From: Azolla caroliniana
Taxonomy: Eukaryota > Polypodiophyta
Assembly (NCBI GenBank): GCA_043228905.1
Contig: JBHGNT010000008.1
Coordinates: 14,136,001 to 14,200,000 of the forward strand
Reading direction: 5' to 3'
Length of the DNA: 64,000 nucleotides
The translations under genes and the position numbers were made by a program. The notes below the pieces were generated by a model. The model did no database searches, had not been told where the DNA came from, and saw only the letters and a list, made by a program, of their open reading frames with translations. Positions 9,922 to 21,800 of the stretch are shown piece after piece (the stretch's first letter is position 1; each line of letters begins with the position of its first letter).

Positions 9922-12900
9922 CATGGCACGCCCGTGGTACAGTACCTTGTACGTCGAATCCACAACCGACCCTTGCTATTCTTCGTCCAAAATGTCCAGA
10001 ATGCTTTGTTCGAGAGGCTCCAATGGTTCCTTTGGAAGTGGTTGTTGTTGTTGTTGTTGTTGTTGTTGCTGTCTGCTGCGGCGGGTCCGTTGGTGGTTGC
10101 GGCGGCTGCTCCTCCATTTGTGGCTCTGACACCGGCGTCTCCGTCGTTGCTCCCTGCGTCGTAGTGGTCTCCAGTTGACTGGTTCCCGGCAGGCCCTCAG
10201 CCGGCGACGGTTCCTCATCACTAAGGTTAACCGTTGTCGCTTCCCATGCTTTTTCTTCCCGTACCCGGGACCGCTCGTAGCTTTCAAACTGGATTTGAGC
10301 GTTCAGCCTATCATCGTCCAGCTGAGCTACGAGCTGCCTGACCTGTGCCAGCTGTTCATCTGCCAGGACTTGGAAGTCGTCGGCCAGCTCGTCCTGTATG
10401 GCGGTGAAGTCCTCGGAAGTCAACGTATAATAGTCATCTCCTTCCTTCCGCCGGTTTGCCACATCCGCCCGTAGCAACTGGAGTTCCGCCGCGTTTTGTG
10501 CCCACTTTGTCCACCATTTTATGGAGCTTTCATCAATCAAGTGTTTCGTCTGATTCAGCCATGCCCGGAGGATGAACTGAATCCGGCTCGTTCCCAATTG
10601 CGATTTGGTTTCCGCCGCTTGCCGTTCCTCCTTCATTTGTTTGATGATTTTGACGTTGTCCTCCGCCTGCACCTTGTAATGCGTCAATTGCCTTTGATAT
10701 GTACTTTGTAATTTCTGCAATACTATTGACGCTCTCTCTTTGTCTTCCTGTTGCTGCCTTTGGAGCTCCATCCGGACCTTCTCCGCCTCTTCCAAGCGTC
10801 TTGTATTTTCCGCCCGTTCATCGGCGATCGCCGTCGCGGCCCGATCAACTGCCTGCTGGAGCTCGGCCATCCGTTCTTTATGCTCTGTTTCTAGCCGTTT
10901 GTAGTCCCGGTGCAGGTGCTCAAAATCATCCGTCTTTTGCTTGAGTCGTGCGTTGATCTGACGACGGGCCCAGTCCTCGCGGTCCTTCTGCTGGCGGAGC
11001 TCTTCCTTTAGCCGTTCAATCTCTGTTTCCGCCGTTTTCCGCAGCTTGTCCTTTTCCTGCAGCACTTTGTCTTTCTCCTCCTTTAGCCGGTCGTACGCTT
11101 GATGGCCTTTCCGGAGGCTCTCCTCTGCCCGGCGGAGGTTCTCAACAGTCTTCTTTAATTCGACTTCGGCCGCCGTCTTCAATTCTCGTTCACGGCTCCT
11201 TAGCGCTTCTTGTGCGGCAAGTTCCTCTCTCAATTCCTCAAGCTCCTGAGCTTGCGCCGCATCTCTCGCCGGAACGGTTTCCGTTGTCGGGGTCTTATTG
11301 ATATGTACAGGTCGTTCCATTTCTTTATTCTGTACACTTACCGGAGTCACCAGTGATTGGATCCGTATTTTGGCCATCTCTGTCGTGACCTGATCCAAGT
11401 CTTTTTCAAGGCACCGGATTCTGGACCGGGCCGTCTCTAGTTGTTCAGTTGTGACGAGCAACCGTTCGCTTTGCGCTCTTTCTTCCGCCTCTATATACCC
11501 CACTGCTCCGGCTATCTGTTCGCTTATCCACCGGAGCCACAGGCTACCGATGCCTTGTTGTGCTTGCACGAAGGTTTGATAGATGGGCTCACTTGTAGAG
11601 GGTTGGTCCCGCCTGGTCGCGCCGAGTTGCAGTTCCGTTTCTGCCCGTGGACCATCTTGCTGTCCTGGTTCCCCTTGCGCTTCTTCTTGGCTGACCGAGG
11701 GAGGCTGCAGTGACCTTTCCGGCTCTGGCGGGATGGGGCTTGCCGGTGTTGCCGGTGGTGCTAGGGCTTCTGTTTCCGATGCCATCTGCACCGGTTTCGG
11801 TTCCTTCCTTGGCGTGGGAGTCTCAGTATGGGGAGCCGGTGTTCCCTCCGTCTGAGGGTCCGAACGTTTCCCGGCTGTCTCAACGGTCCTTGTCGACGAC
11901 CGTCGCTGGAGGTGCTCCGTAGGCTCCTCCTCTATTTCCTCTTCCTGAGCTCCGGCATTGAGTTTTTCCGCCAAGGGGTCCACTTCTCGATTCACCGGTC
12001 GGCGGAGTGTGACCATTACGGGCCGTGCCGGTGGTTCCTCCTGCGCCTCCGTTGGGCACTTCCGGCTTCCGCTTCCTACTGCCGCCTGTTCTGCATCCAC
12101 CGCCTTTCCCTTACTGGCCTTAGAGGCCAACAACTGTTGCCGTTTAGAAGCCGTCCTTGGGGTGCCGTCCGGCACTCTTCCTCGCTTCTTGGGCTGGACG
12201 GTCTGAACGAGTGGCACCAGCAAGGTGAGCCACTGCGTTACGGCGTGCCATATCCTTCGTCCGTCTCGGCCTTCTTTGTCGTCTTTGCCTCTGACGATCT
12301 CGATCGCCACACACAACCCGTATGCAATCAATACTGGCCAATCCACCTTGATCCCTTCATAGGTGGCGATGATCATCCCTGCCCGGTTCTGCGGCATGAC
12401 AGGGGGTCTAGGGTACACGTGGTCGTATTCATGGAGCACACGAGCAATTTCACGGAACAACATATCTCCGCCGCCCTGTGTCCGGTAGCCCTTGCTGGCT
12501 AGAGAGTACTCACCAAAATACCTAATGAGTTGCTCCGGGGTTGGATTGTCGATCGTGAGTATGCCTCCCTCCGGAAGGCCTGTTAACGCTCGAATCGCCT
12601 CTGCCGTTATGACCTCTGTATCGATTTCCTTGATCACTTTGTCTGCTTCTTTGTGTGGCGGTACTTCCATCATCATCAAGAAGCCCTCGAGCCCGTGTTG
12701 CTTCAGCCATGTCTTGGCGGCTTCCAACAGCGTTTGCAGGTCCATCTCTGTGTCGGGGTCGGATTGCGGTGGCGAGGATGGATGGTGATGAGAGTGGGGT
12801 TGAGAAAGAGAGAGTTCAAAAGGCGGGGGTTCTCTGTGCGCAAGTTCTCGTCTGATGATCTTGCAGCGTTTCGGTGCTTCTGTGCTCCTGGGTTCGCGAA

Positions 12901-12967
12901 AGTAGAGGGTCTCTACGCGCAATGGTTTTTGTCTGTGCATTCTGGCGCCTTTTTCGAGTTTGTGCAT
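9872..12967 (-). CDS. Gypsy-1 extra (3') ORF, 1031-aa coiled-coil protein
   Basis: This is a long sense-strand ORF between integrase and the 3' LTR, open from ATG 12967. Residues 75-260 form a globular-looking domain with conserved blocks shared with Gypsy-2 and Gypsy-4: YFGEYS (150-155), GG.D..F.E.AR.L, MP..RAG.IIA.YE (191-204) and WP.L (210-213). A basic PKKRGRV stretch (259-265) could be a nuclear signal. Residues about 270-460 are acidic and proline-rich. About 470-800 is charged heptad-like coiled coil. About 805-900 is a conserved helical tail (RAWLNQTK, NAAELQLLRAD). A CAA-repeat frameshift near 10045-10070 replaces the expected acidic C-terminus, and the frame then runs into the LTR. 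No signal peptide or membrane segment is visible, so it does not look like an envelope protein. The function is unknown. Confidence 0.8.
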   Translation of the reverse strand: MHKLEKGARMHRQKPLRVETLYFREPRSTEAPKRCKIIRRELAHREPPPFELSLSQPHSHHHPSSPPQSDPDTEMDLQTLLEAAKTWLKQHGLEGFLMMMEVPPHKEADKVIKEIDTEVITAEAIRALTGLPEGGILTIDNPTPEQLIRYFGEYSLASKGYRTQGGGDMLFREIARVLHEYDHVYPRPPVMPQNRAGMIIATYEGIKVDWPVLIAYGLCVAIEIVRGKDDKEGRDGRRIWHAVTQWLTLLVPLVQTVQPKKRGRVPDGTPRTASKRQQLLASKASKGKAVDAEQAAVGSGSRKCPTEAQEEPPARPVMVTLRRPVNREVDPLAEKLNAGAQEEEIEEEPTEHLQRRSSTRTVETAGKRSDPQTEGTPAPHTETPTPRKEPKPVQMASETEALAPPATPASPIPPEPERSLQPPSVSQEEAQGEPGQQDGPRAETELQLGATRRDQPSTSEPIYQTFVQAQQGIGSLWLRWISEQIAGAVGYIEAEERAQSERLLVTTEQLETARSRIRCLEKDLDQVTTEMAKIRIQSLVTPVSVQNKEMERPVHINKTPTTETVPARDAAQAQELEELREELAAQEALRSRERELKTAAEVELKKTVENLRRAEESLRKGHQAYDRLKEEKDKVLQEKDKLRKTAETEIERLKEELRQQKDREDWARRQINARLKQKTDDFEHLHRDYKRLETEHKERMAELQQAVDRAATAIADERAENTRRLEEAEKVRMELQRQQQEDKERASIVLQKLQSTYQRQLTHYKVQAEDNVKIIKQMKEERQAAETKSQLGTSRIQFILRAWLNQTKHLIDESSIKWWTKWAQNAAELQLLRADVANRRKEGDDYYTLTSEDFTAIQDELADDFQVLADEQLAQVRQLVAQLDDDRLNAQIQFESYERSRVREEKAWEATTVNLSDEEPSPAEGLPGTSQLETTTTQGATTETPVSEPQMEEQPPQPPTDPPQQTATTTTTTTTTTSKGTIGASRTKHSGHFGRRIARVGCGFDVQGTVPRACHVLPAGKGVQSEKRRAN
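10042..10070 (-). repeat. (CAA)n microsatellite in the extra ORF
   Basis: On the plus strand this is a run of TTG triplets. It is read as poly-Thr in the long frame and as poly-Gln in the neighbouring frame. Only the poly-Gln frame continues into the conserved ending SILDILDEE, so slippage here probably shifted the frame. Confidence 0.8.
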
Positions 12968-13077
12968 GTCGCGTACTTAAAATAGCATTATGTCCTGTGG
13001 TGGCGCTTTAAATGCCCACTACGTACCTTTTCGCTCCACGCTCTTTCCTCCATTCATTCCTCGCTTTTGCATGATTG

Positions 13078-13093
13078 TTTTTTTTTTTTTTTT
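13078..13093 (-). repeat. Poly(A) tract between pol and extra ORF, Gypsy-1
   Basis: A run of 16 T on the plus strand (A in the sense of the element) lies just after the end of the pol frame (13120) and before the extra ORF. Gypsy-2 (18827-18840) and Gypsy-4 (44609-44635) have a poly(A) run at the same place. Confidence 0.95.
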
Positions 13094-13119
13094 CAGTTTT
13101 TATTATTCTTAGTGTGACG

Positions 13120-15507
13120 TCACATGTCCGTTGGTCCTCCCGGTCCCTTACCGGCCTCATTCTCTTCGGTTCCCGGCTTGCCGTCTCTGCCGTCTTGGTG
13201 GTTGCCGTCGGTCCTTTGCTCAAACGGGTTCTTAGGCATCGGTCCTCTATATGCCTTTAACCGGAATCCGTTAACCCATTTGCCCAGCACTTTGCCGGCA
13301 AGTGTCCCCAACTGGTAGGACCCATTATACTCCCGTGTTAGCCAATATGGTCCGGTCCATCTAAACCTTAGTTTACCCAGCATCTTGCCCATCCGGGTTT
13401 GGAATACTAACACTGGTTTGCCGATTGCGAACATTTTTTCGTTACCTTTCCTGTGCCGGTCGACGAATGCTTTCCGTCGCCGTTGCTCCAATTCTAAATG
13501 TAGGATGCTGGCCAACCGTTGTTCCTCCAGCTCACACAACGATGTCAACCTTATTGTCTCCGACTCCTTCTTGTTCAGCCGTTCTCGTAGTTGGATCCGC
13601 AAGCTAGGTACTTGAAATTCTACCGGCATGACCGCCTCGAGTCCGAACGCTAACCAGAACGGTGTTGTTCGGATGCTCGTTTTGTATGTCGTCCGGTATG
13701 CCCAAAGCGCGCTATGTAGCTTTGTGTCCCAATCCGTCCGGTTCTCGTTGACGATCTTCCGAAGGATGTTCTAGAGCGTCTTGTTTGTTGATTCCGCTAA
13801 TCCGTTCGCTTGTGGATAGTAAGGTGTGCTTCGTTTGTGGACCACGGCATAGAAGGTCGTTAGGCTTTCCACTACTTGTCCGAGAAAGTGCCCCCCTTGG
13901 TCACTTATCAATTCAATGGGGCATCCGTAACGGCACCAGATGTACTCATATAGAAACTTTGCCGTTGACGCAGCGGTGTTATCCCGTAAAGCTTTGGCCT
14001 CCACCCATTTCGTGCAGTAATCCGTAGCAACGATAACATACCGATTACCCGTTCTCATTGCCGGTGGCTTGAACGGTCCTACAAAGTCCAGCCCCCACTT
14101 TTGGAATGGCTTGAGTGGTAGTACCGGTTGGTGTGGCATACGAGCCTGCTCCGTTGGCTGGCCCATTCGCTGGCATAGGTCACATTCTTTTGCGTACCGT
14201 ACCGCATCTCTTAATGTCGTTGGCCACCATAGGCCACTTTGCCATATTTTTCTGGCCGTCGCATCTTCGGCATAGTGACCTCCGGCAACTCCGCAGTGGG
14301 CTTCTCTCAGTATCAGATCCTTTTCATCGCTGCACACCGCCCGTCTCCATATGCCGCCAGCGCCCTTGTGGTACAGTGTGTCTTGCAGTAAGCAGAAATG
14401 TCGGCTTTGTACCGCCAGGCGTTTCCGTTCGTCCCGGTTCAGCTCTTCCGGAGGCAGTCCTGTGCTCAGAAACTGGTGCATATTTGTGAGCCACTTGTCT
14501 TCCTGGGCCACTGTCTCATATGCTGCCGTCTCCGTAGTGACTCGAAACAGCTCCGCATCCGGAAACTCATCCGCTACTCCGTCACCCGTCTCTCCGGACT
14601 CCAATCGACTTAAGTAATCCGCTACGACATGTTGTATACCGGGTCAGTGGAATATTTCAAACTCGAACTCCTGTAACAATAAGGTCCACCGGGCCAATTT
14701 GCCGGTGAGTGACGCCTTGGACACCAGGTAAAGGAGTGCTGAATGATCTACATGGAAGGAAAACTTCCTTCCCAATAAATAGTGCCGAAACTTTGTCATA
14801 CTGTAGATCATTCCTAGAGCTTCCCGTTCCGTTCTGCTTGGGATAGCTTCCGGCTGGCATAGTACACTGGCCCGTACCACTTTGGTTCCGTAAGCTGCAT
14901 CAGTACGCTTCCGATTGCGATGTCGGAGGCGTCCACGAACATGTGAAATTCTTTACTCCAATCTGGAGGTTGTACTATCGGTGCCTGCGACAATAGTACC
15001 TTGAGGGCCTTATACGCCCTATCCTCAGTATCGGTCCACTGGAATGGTGTCCGATGTACGGCGGCATGCAACGGTGTAGCCAAGTCGGCCAAGTATCGGA
15101 GCATCCGGCTGTGCCACTGGATCTGGCCTAAGAACCGGCTTAATGCCTTTGTCGTTGCCGGCGCCGGTGCTTCTAATATGGCTTCCACTTTGTCCGGGTC
15201 GACTGCAATACTTTCCTGGCTCACGATATGTCCTAATAAAGTTCCACTGGACACGCCAAATACACACTTTGCCGGATTCAAGCTTAGCCAGTACGCTCTA
15301 CACTTTTCTAGACAAAGACGGAGGTGCTGAAAATGGTCCTCCTCCCGGCTATAGACGGCGAAATCGTCAAGGAAAACCTGCATAAAAGCCGGTATATATT
15401 CACCAAAGATTTCCATGATGATTCGTTGAAATGTTGCCGGTGCCGTTTTGAGTCCGAACATCATCACCACGGCCACAAACACCCCCCATTCGGTGACGAA
15501 TGCCGTT
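13120..15507 (-). pseudogene. Gypsy-1 pol, second half (RT C-terminus, RNase H, integrase)
   Basis: This continues the Gypsy-1 RT on the far side of Gypsy-2. From 15482 it reads the RT palm (MMFGLKTAPATFQR, FLDDFAVYSR) and RNase H start (FVDASDIAIGS). A frameshift near 14820-14850 follows. RNase H then continues to 14644, where TGA ends the frame before PGIQH. The integrase zinc region (CDLCQRMGQ) and core (WGLDFVGPF, ISDQGGHF, GLAESTNKT) run from about 14604 to a TAG at 13771-13773, where Gypsy-4 has CAG. The integrase C-terminus (KLRFRWTGPYW, WVNGFRLK) ends at 13120. At least three disabling changes are present. Confidence 0.9.
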
Positions 15508-15940
15508 TGTTAATCGGCTAATTATAACTACTACCGATACAGAAGAGTGAACGTCGCTACTCAACGTTCTAACAAGGAATTGTGTTTTACGAACGGAATT
15601 ATACTATATTAATCGGTAATTACCGTGATCGTTACTTAGTTATAAATTAGGAAGCTTGCACTTAACAACATAGACAATAGAAAGGATATTCCTAACTTAA
15701 ACTTATATTACTAAATAAAACGACCTTTCTTACAATGCCTTCGGTTCCCTTTTATAGGTATACCGAAGGTCTTTTCTCATCAAGAACTATTCCTACTTAC
15801 TATCAAGAATTACAAAATTATCTAACTAACTTAGTTCTTTTACTGCTGAGTCATTGATCCGAACAGTCGATCCGAACCGACTCCGTTTTCGACGCTTTCC
15901 CACTTGTTCGGTAAAACTGACTGTCCGGGTCCGGGTAACA
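15508..15940 (-). mobile_element. Gypsy-2 3' LTR
   Basis: 433 bp, beginning TGTTAATCGG and ending GGGTAACA on the plus strand. It lacks an 18-bp segment present in the 5' LTR near 24579-24597. Confidence 0.92.
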
Positions 15941-15984
15941 CTTGGCACGTCCGTGGGCCAGGACCTTGTCCAACGAACCCACGC

Positions 15985-18646
15985 CTATTCCTGTAGCTCT
16001 TCATCCGAATCGTTCAGAATATCAAAAATCGAAGGCTCTTCTGGCCTTGGATGTATTCCCTCTATATCTTCCTCTTCTTCTGTGTCACAGTCGTCATTCG
16101 GAGCAGGTTTTGAATGTTGTGATTCGGTTGGCTGCTCTGGTTCACTTCTTCCAGGAGTTTGAAGACCAGGAGTCTTGCTGGCTCTTTCAGCTTCAATTTT
16201 ATCCAACTGAACGGAAGTGCCTATATCATGTTTGTCGAATTCTTGCATAATACGTTGAATTTCTTCTCTGTAAAATGCCGCAATTTCGTCCATATCTTTC
16301 ATGATATCCTCTTGGATATTGTCAATATCCTTTTGTGCTATTTTAAAAAAACCTGCACCTTGGACCTGACGGCTATTTTTGTCGGCACGCAATAACTATA
16401 ATTCCGCCGCTTGTGCCGTCCATAACTTCCATCCTTGCGCAAGGGATTCATTGATCATTTCCTTTGCTAGGTTTCGATGTTTCCCTATGATGCGCTGCAC
16501 TTTGTCCCTAGTGATGCTTGCGACGAATTGAGCGGCTTGCAACTCTTTCCGTAAATCCGTAATAGTGGCTCGGTTTTCACTTTCAGCCCGCATTAGTTTG
16601 GATTCGACTACATATATGTCCAGCCGCCTTTGTTCTGATATCTTCCGAATTTCGTTTAGTTGTTGTTCGAATGTCGATTTCTCTTTGCTCCATTCCTCCT
16701 GGTGTTCCGTAATTCTTCTGTTGACTTCTTCAAGACTCCGCTCTTTTTCTGTCAATTGACTTTCCTGTGACACTATATACCTTTCGAATTCTTCAATTTG
16801 TTCGGTATATGTATGATTGGCCGTCTTAGCTTCTTCCAGATTTTTCTGTAATTCGTTTATTAATTGATTTTTTTCTTCGAGAACTTTGTATTGGCCATTC
16901 CGAATGGTTTCTATTTGTTTTTCTAATTCTGTAGTTCGAAATACAGCATTGTTGGCCCTTGTTGTTTCTGCTTGTCGTGCTTTCTCAGCATCCTCCAATT
17001 TCTGCTGCCATTCTGACTCCGACGCCATAAGCCGTGCCTGCGTTTCCCATTTGTTTAGACTTTCTTTTAGTTCTTTATTTTCTGCCTGTATGTTACAAAA
17101 CTGATGTTTCAGCACCTCCGCCGATGCTGATACACTTTTGTATCTTTCAACCATATCACTGGCTGCTTTGCGTGCCGTTTCATATTCTTTATGAATTTCG
17201 ACTAGTGCTTCATGTAATGGTGGCATTTCAATAGCCTCCCCTCTATTCTGTGCACTTCTTTTCCGGCCGATTTTCTCTATCTCTGCTTTTTCTTGAGGTT
17301 CCAACACTCCTCGTAAGGCTTTCTGTATCATTATTCGGTCATTATGTTCTTGAGCCAGCCGTTCTGATACTTCTGTCAATCTTTTAGCCAACCATTCAAC
17401 CAGTTCGTATGAAGTTCCGAACTGTAAAATGGCAGCTAAGTCATGTGCTGCTGGTGGAATATCCAAGTACCCATGTGCTTCCCGAATTGCTACTTTTGAA
17501 GATTGGCCTTGTTGAGGTTGTGTCGAAACGCTCTCATTCCCTGGTTTTATTACTTCTGCTACTACAGGCGTATTCGAATTTTCCTTTGTGCGTTGCCTTT
17601 TCGGTGCTGACCCATCACTGTTTTCTGGTTGGAATTGCCTATTAGCCTTTTGTTTAACCCTTGTCCTTCGTCGCATCTTCTCTGGTTGTTGTCGATTTTC
17701 TGTCGGCTGCTGCTTGTTTATCAAATGGTCAACAGTTTCTTGTTCGGCTGCTGGTTGCCTGTTTTCGGAATTCTCTAGTCTTGGTGGTTCCGACTGAGGC
17801 GTATCCGTTTGTATATTATCGGCATGTGCCGATTCTTCCTCTATCCATTCTTCATGTACTACCTGTCGGTGTCTTCGCGGTGCTTGTACTATCGGTGGTC
17901 TTCTTGACTGAACAGGAATTTCCGATTCTTGAATCGGAAACAATACTGATAGCCAACGACCAAAAATTTGCTTCATTGGTTTTCCTGTTTTCACCCCTTG
18001 TAGCTGCTCTCTCAGAGCTTCCCCCGACAATAGTGGCCAGTTGAAATCCTCCTTTTCGTATGCGGCTATGATAAACCCAGCCCTTTTTTTCGGCATACAA
18101 TAAAAACGGGGACTGACAAATCCCACCTCTAGTAAAAATCTAGCCACTTCATGGAAAAACTCATCCCGACCTCCATAAGTCTGATATGCTTTTGCCGAGG
18201 GTGAGTATTCCCCGAAATACGATTGGAGTGCTTTCGATGAAGGTTTTTTTAACTGCCTCAAAGCCTCCTCTTGGCATCTGTAATGCATTTCGTATTTTCT
18301 TTGTGGTGACCTTGGTGATGTCTAACTGTTGTACCAATTCTTCCGCATGCGGATGAGGTTCCGCTTCTGCTACTTTGATGAAACCTTGTAAGTTTCTCTC
18401 ATGAAGCCATAATCGCAGTTCTTCAGACACAGGAATCGGCATGACTTCTGTGTTTGCTTGTTCTGAATCACTTGTCGATGACGGTTGGAGATCTGCACAG
18501 CTTCTGTAGCGATGAAAATCAGAAAAACAGAGTTTGGGCGAACTAGGGCACGAAGGCCCAGACTGTTTCGATATCTGCACTCGTTTCTGTTGTTTTGGCG
18601 ACACAGACGATACAGAAATATGCTTTAAAGATATTAACTTATGCAT
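15985..18646 (-). pseudogene. Gypsy-2 extra (3') ORF, frameshifted coiled-coil protein
   Basis: This is homologous to the extra ORFs of Gypsy-1 and Gypsy-4. The frame from ATG 18646 covers the N-terminal helical part (EELRLWLHERNLQGF) and shifts near 18240. The next frame (18288-16396) carries YFGEYS, MPKKRAGFIIAAYE and NWPLL, then a basic and Gln-rich linker and about 300 residues of coiled coil. A TAG interrupts AAEL-LLRAD near 16396, where Gypsy-1 has Gln. The last frame (16392-15985) ends in an acidic tail with SIFDILNDSDEE. Apart from one frameshift and one stop the gene is complete, which suggests it was intact at insertion. The function is unknown. Confidence 0.75.
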
Positions 18647-18826
18647 TATGACTAAAGAATAGTAATTGCTATTAATGTAGGAATTAATTAGTATTAACTC
18701 TACGTGTAGTGGTTGTACTACTTACTAATAATCATGCAATTCCTCTTTCTATTTATAGTCGATTCAGACTGTTATGGCAAGATTGTATTTCTACATTTGA
18801 CAAGAACTATTGAGTGAGTTAGTTAG

Positions 18827-18840
18827 TTTTTTTTTTTTTT
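18827..18840 (-). repeat. Poly(A) tract between pol and extra ORF, Gypsy-2
   Basis: Fourteen T on the plus strand lie about ten bases past the pol stop (18850), the same relative position as in Gypsy-1 and Gypsy-4. Confidence 0.95.
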
Positions 18841-18849
18841 ATTTATTTA

Positions 18850-21800
18850 TTACTCTTCCGTTTGAATAAACGGATTTACCGGCATATCTCCCAAATACGG
18901 TTTAAGCCGGAATCCATTTACCCATTTCGGTAAAACCTCTCCGGTTAATGATCCCAGCTGATACGTACCATTTTTACTATTAATTATCCATACTGGACCT
19001 GTCCATCTATACCGGAGTTTCCCACGCATAAGTCCCATTCTCGTCTGGAATACCAATACCGGTTTCCCAATTTCGAATTGCTCTTCCGATTTCCTTCGAT
19101 GTCGATTTACGAATGCCTTGATTTGTCTCTGCTTGTGTTCTAGTGCTGACATTGATTGAATCCGTTCTTCTTCTAATACTAATAAAGCCTCTTTGCGTAT
19201 CTGGTCCGATTCTATTTCATTTAACTTATTCGTCGCTTGGATACGAAGTGTCGGAATTTGAAATTCGATCGGCATAACGGCTTCAAGTCCGAATGCCATT
19301 CGGAAAGGTGTTGATTTAATGGATGTTTTGTACGAAGTACGATATGCCCATAATGCACTATTTAACTTTTGATCCCAATCAGTACAATTTTCATTCACTA
19401 TCTTCTTTAAAATTGTTTGAATTGTTTTATTTGTCGATTCTGCCAATCCATTAGCTTGGGGATAGTAAGGCGTACTTTTCTTATGAACTACGGCATAGTA
19501 ATTGGTTAATTCGTTAATTAACTTGTTAATAAAATGAGTGCCTTGATCGCTTACCAATTCTATTGGGCAACCGAATCGACACCATATATTTTCATACAGG
19601 AATTTTGCTATGGATGCTGCTGTATTGTCCCTGAGAGCTTTTGCTTCAACCCATTTTGTGCAATAGTCAGTCGCAATTATGATATATCGATTACCGGTTC
19701 TTGCAGCTGCTGGTTTGAATGGGCCAACAAAATCTAAGCCCCATTTCTGAAATGGCTCAAGAGGTAAAACCGGTTGAAAAGGCATTCGATCCTTTTCGGT
19801 CGGTTGCCCCATTCTTTGACACAAATCGCATTTCTTACAGTATTCGTTAGCATCTTTCATCACCGTTGGCCACCATAACCCGCTATTCCATATTTTTCTG
19901 GCTGTTGCTTCTCCTGCATAATGACCGCCAACAATTCCACAATGTGACTCTGTTAATATGGCTGATTTTTCAAATTTCCGTACTGCCCTTCGCCATATTC
20001 CATCCGCTCCTTTATTATACAACATGTCATTAAACAAACAAAAATTTCGACTTCGTACTGCAATTCTTTTTCTTTCATCTGTCGACATGTGTTCGGCCGG
20101 AATTCCTGTTGATAGAAATATCGTCATTTCGGAAATCCATTCATCCTCTTTTTCCTCATTCACTTCTTGTGCTTTTACTGCCTCAACCCGAAATAATTGA
20201 GTATCTGGAAAATCATCTTTAACCCCAACCGCTTCTTCTCCAGACTCAAGCCGACTGAGATAGTTAGCAATCGCGTGCTGTGCTCCTGGTCGATGTATAA
20301 TGTCGAATTCAAACTCTTGAAGCAATAACGTCCATCTGGCTAACTTGCCTGTCAATTCTTGTTTGGAAACTAGATACAGTAGAGCCGAATGATCCACATG
20401 AAATGTAAATTTCTTACCCAAAAGGTAATGTCGAAATTTGTTCACACTATATATCATTCCCAAAGCTTCTCTTTCGGTTGTTGAATAGTTTCTTTCGGCC
20501 GACGAAAGTTTCCTACTCGCATAGTATACCGGCCTATACCAGTTTGGTTCGGATAATTGCATTAAAGCACTGCCTATGGCAATGTCCGACGCATCGACGA
20601 AAACATGAAATGGTTTGTTCCAGTCCGGTGGTTGAACTACCGGAACCTTTGTCAGCATCTTCTTGAGACATTCGTATGCATCTTGTTCTATACTTGTCCA
20701 TATAAAAGGAACTTTGTGTACTGCTGTGTGTAACGGAATAGCAATGTCTGCTAGATATCTCATCATTCTACTGTGCCACCGAATTTGACCCAAAAATCTA
20801 CTTAGAGCTTTAGCATTTGTTGGTGGTGTTGCCTCAATAATTGCTTTAACTTTGTCTGGGTCCACTGCAATCCCTTCTTGACTGACAATATGCCCAAGTA
20901 ACGTACCACTCATTACTCCGAATGCGCATTTGGTTGGATTTAAGCTAAGACGCCCTTTTCGACATTTTTCTAAACATAGCCGTAAATGCTCAAAATGATC
21001 AGCTTTCCGACTATATACCGCAAAATCATCTAAAAACACATGCATGAAAGCTGGAATATATTCCCCGAATATTTCCTGTATTACCCGCTGAAATGTAGCT
21101 GGAGCTGTTTTTAAACCGAACATCATTACTACTGCCACAAAGACACCCCATTCTGTGACGAAAGTTGTCTTTTCCTGATCTTCCGGATTCATCCGTACTT
21201 GGTTGTACCCACTGAACCCATCCAAGAAACTATAAATTTCATGTCCCGCTATTGCATCTAATATCCCATCTGTGAATGGCAACGGAAACGCATCCGTAAT
21301 TGTCGCTGCATTCAATTTTCTGTAATCCACACATACGCGAATTTTCCCATTCTTTTTCGGGACTACTACTATCGGACTCAGCCATGTTGATTTTTTGACA
21401 GGTCGAATAAATCCTACTTTTAAGAGTTTATCGATTTCTTCTTTTACTTTGATAGCATAATTCGGATTCAACCTGTACCTGCGTTGTTGTACTGGCTTTG
21501 CATCTTTATGCAAATTGATTTGATGTTGACAAAAAGCGGGATCCAGACCTTTCATATCGTCAAACGACCATGCAAAAACATCTTTATATTGTAATAGTAA
21601 TGTTGTTAATGTCCGTTTGTCATTTTCCGCCAAATCTCTAGCAATCAAGACTGTTTTTCTTTCAGCATCCTCTACTCCTGCCAAATCGATCTCCTCCAAT
21701 GCTGAGGCTTGCACTCTCTGAGATACCTTCATTTCCTTATCTGTAGCTTCTTGTTGCATTCGTATTTCTTTCATTGTTTGCTCATCTATTGGCACTTCTT

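Noticed and set aside
9872-12967. Envelope-like protein for the extra ORF
   Set aside because: It is in the env position, but no signal peptide, transmembrane segment, cysteine pattern or furin-like site is visible. It looks soluble and coiled-coil.
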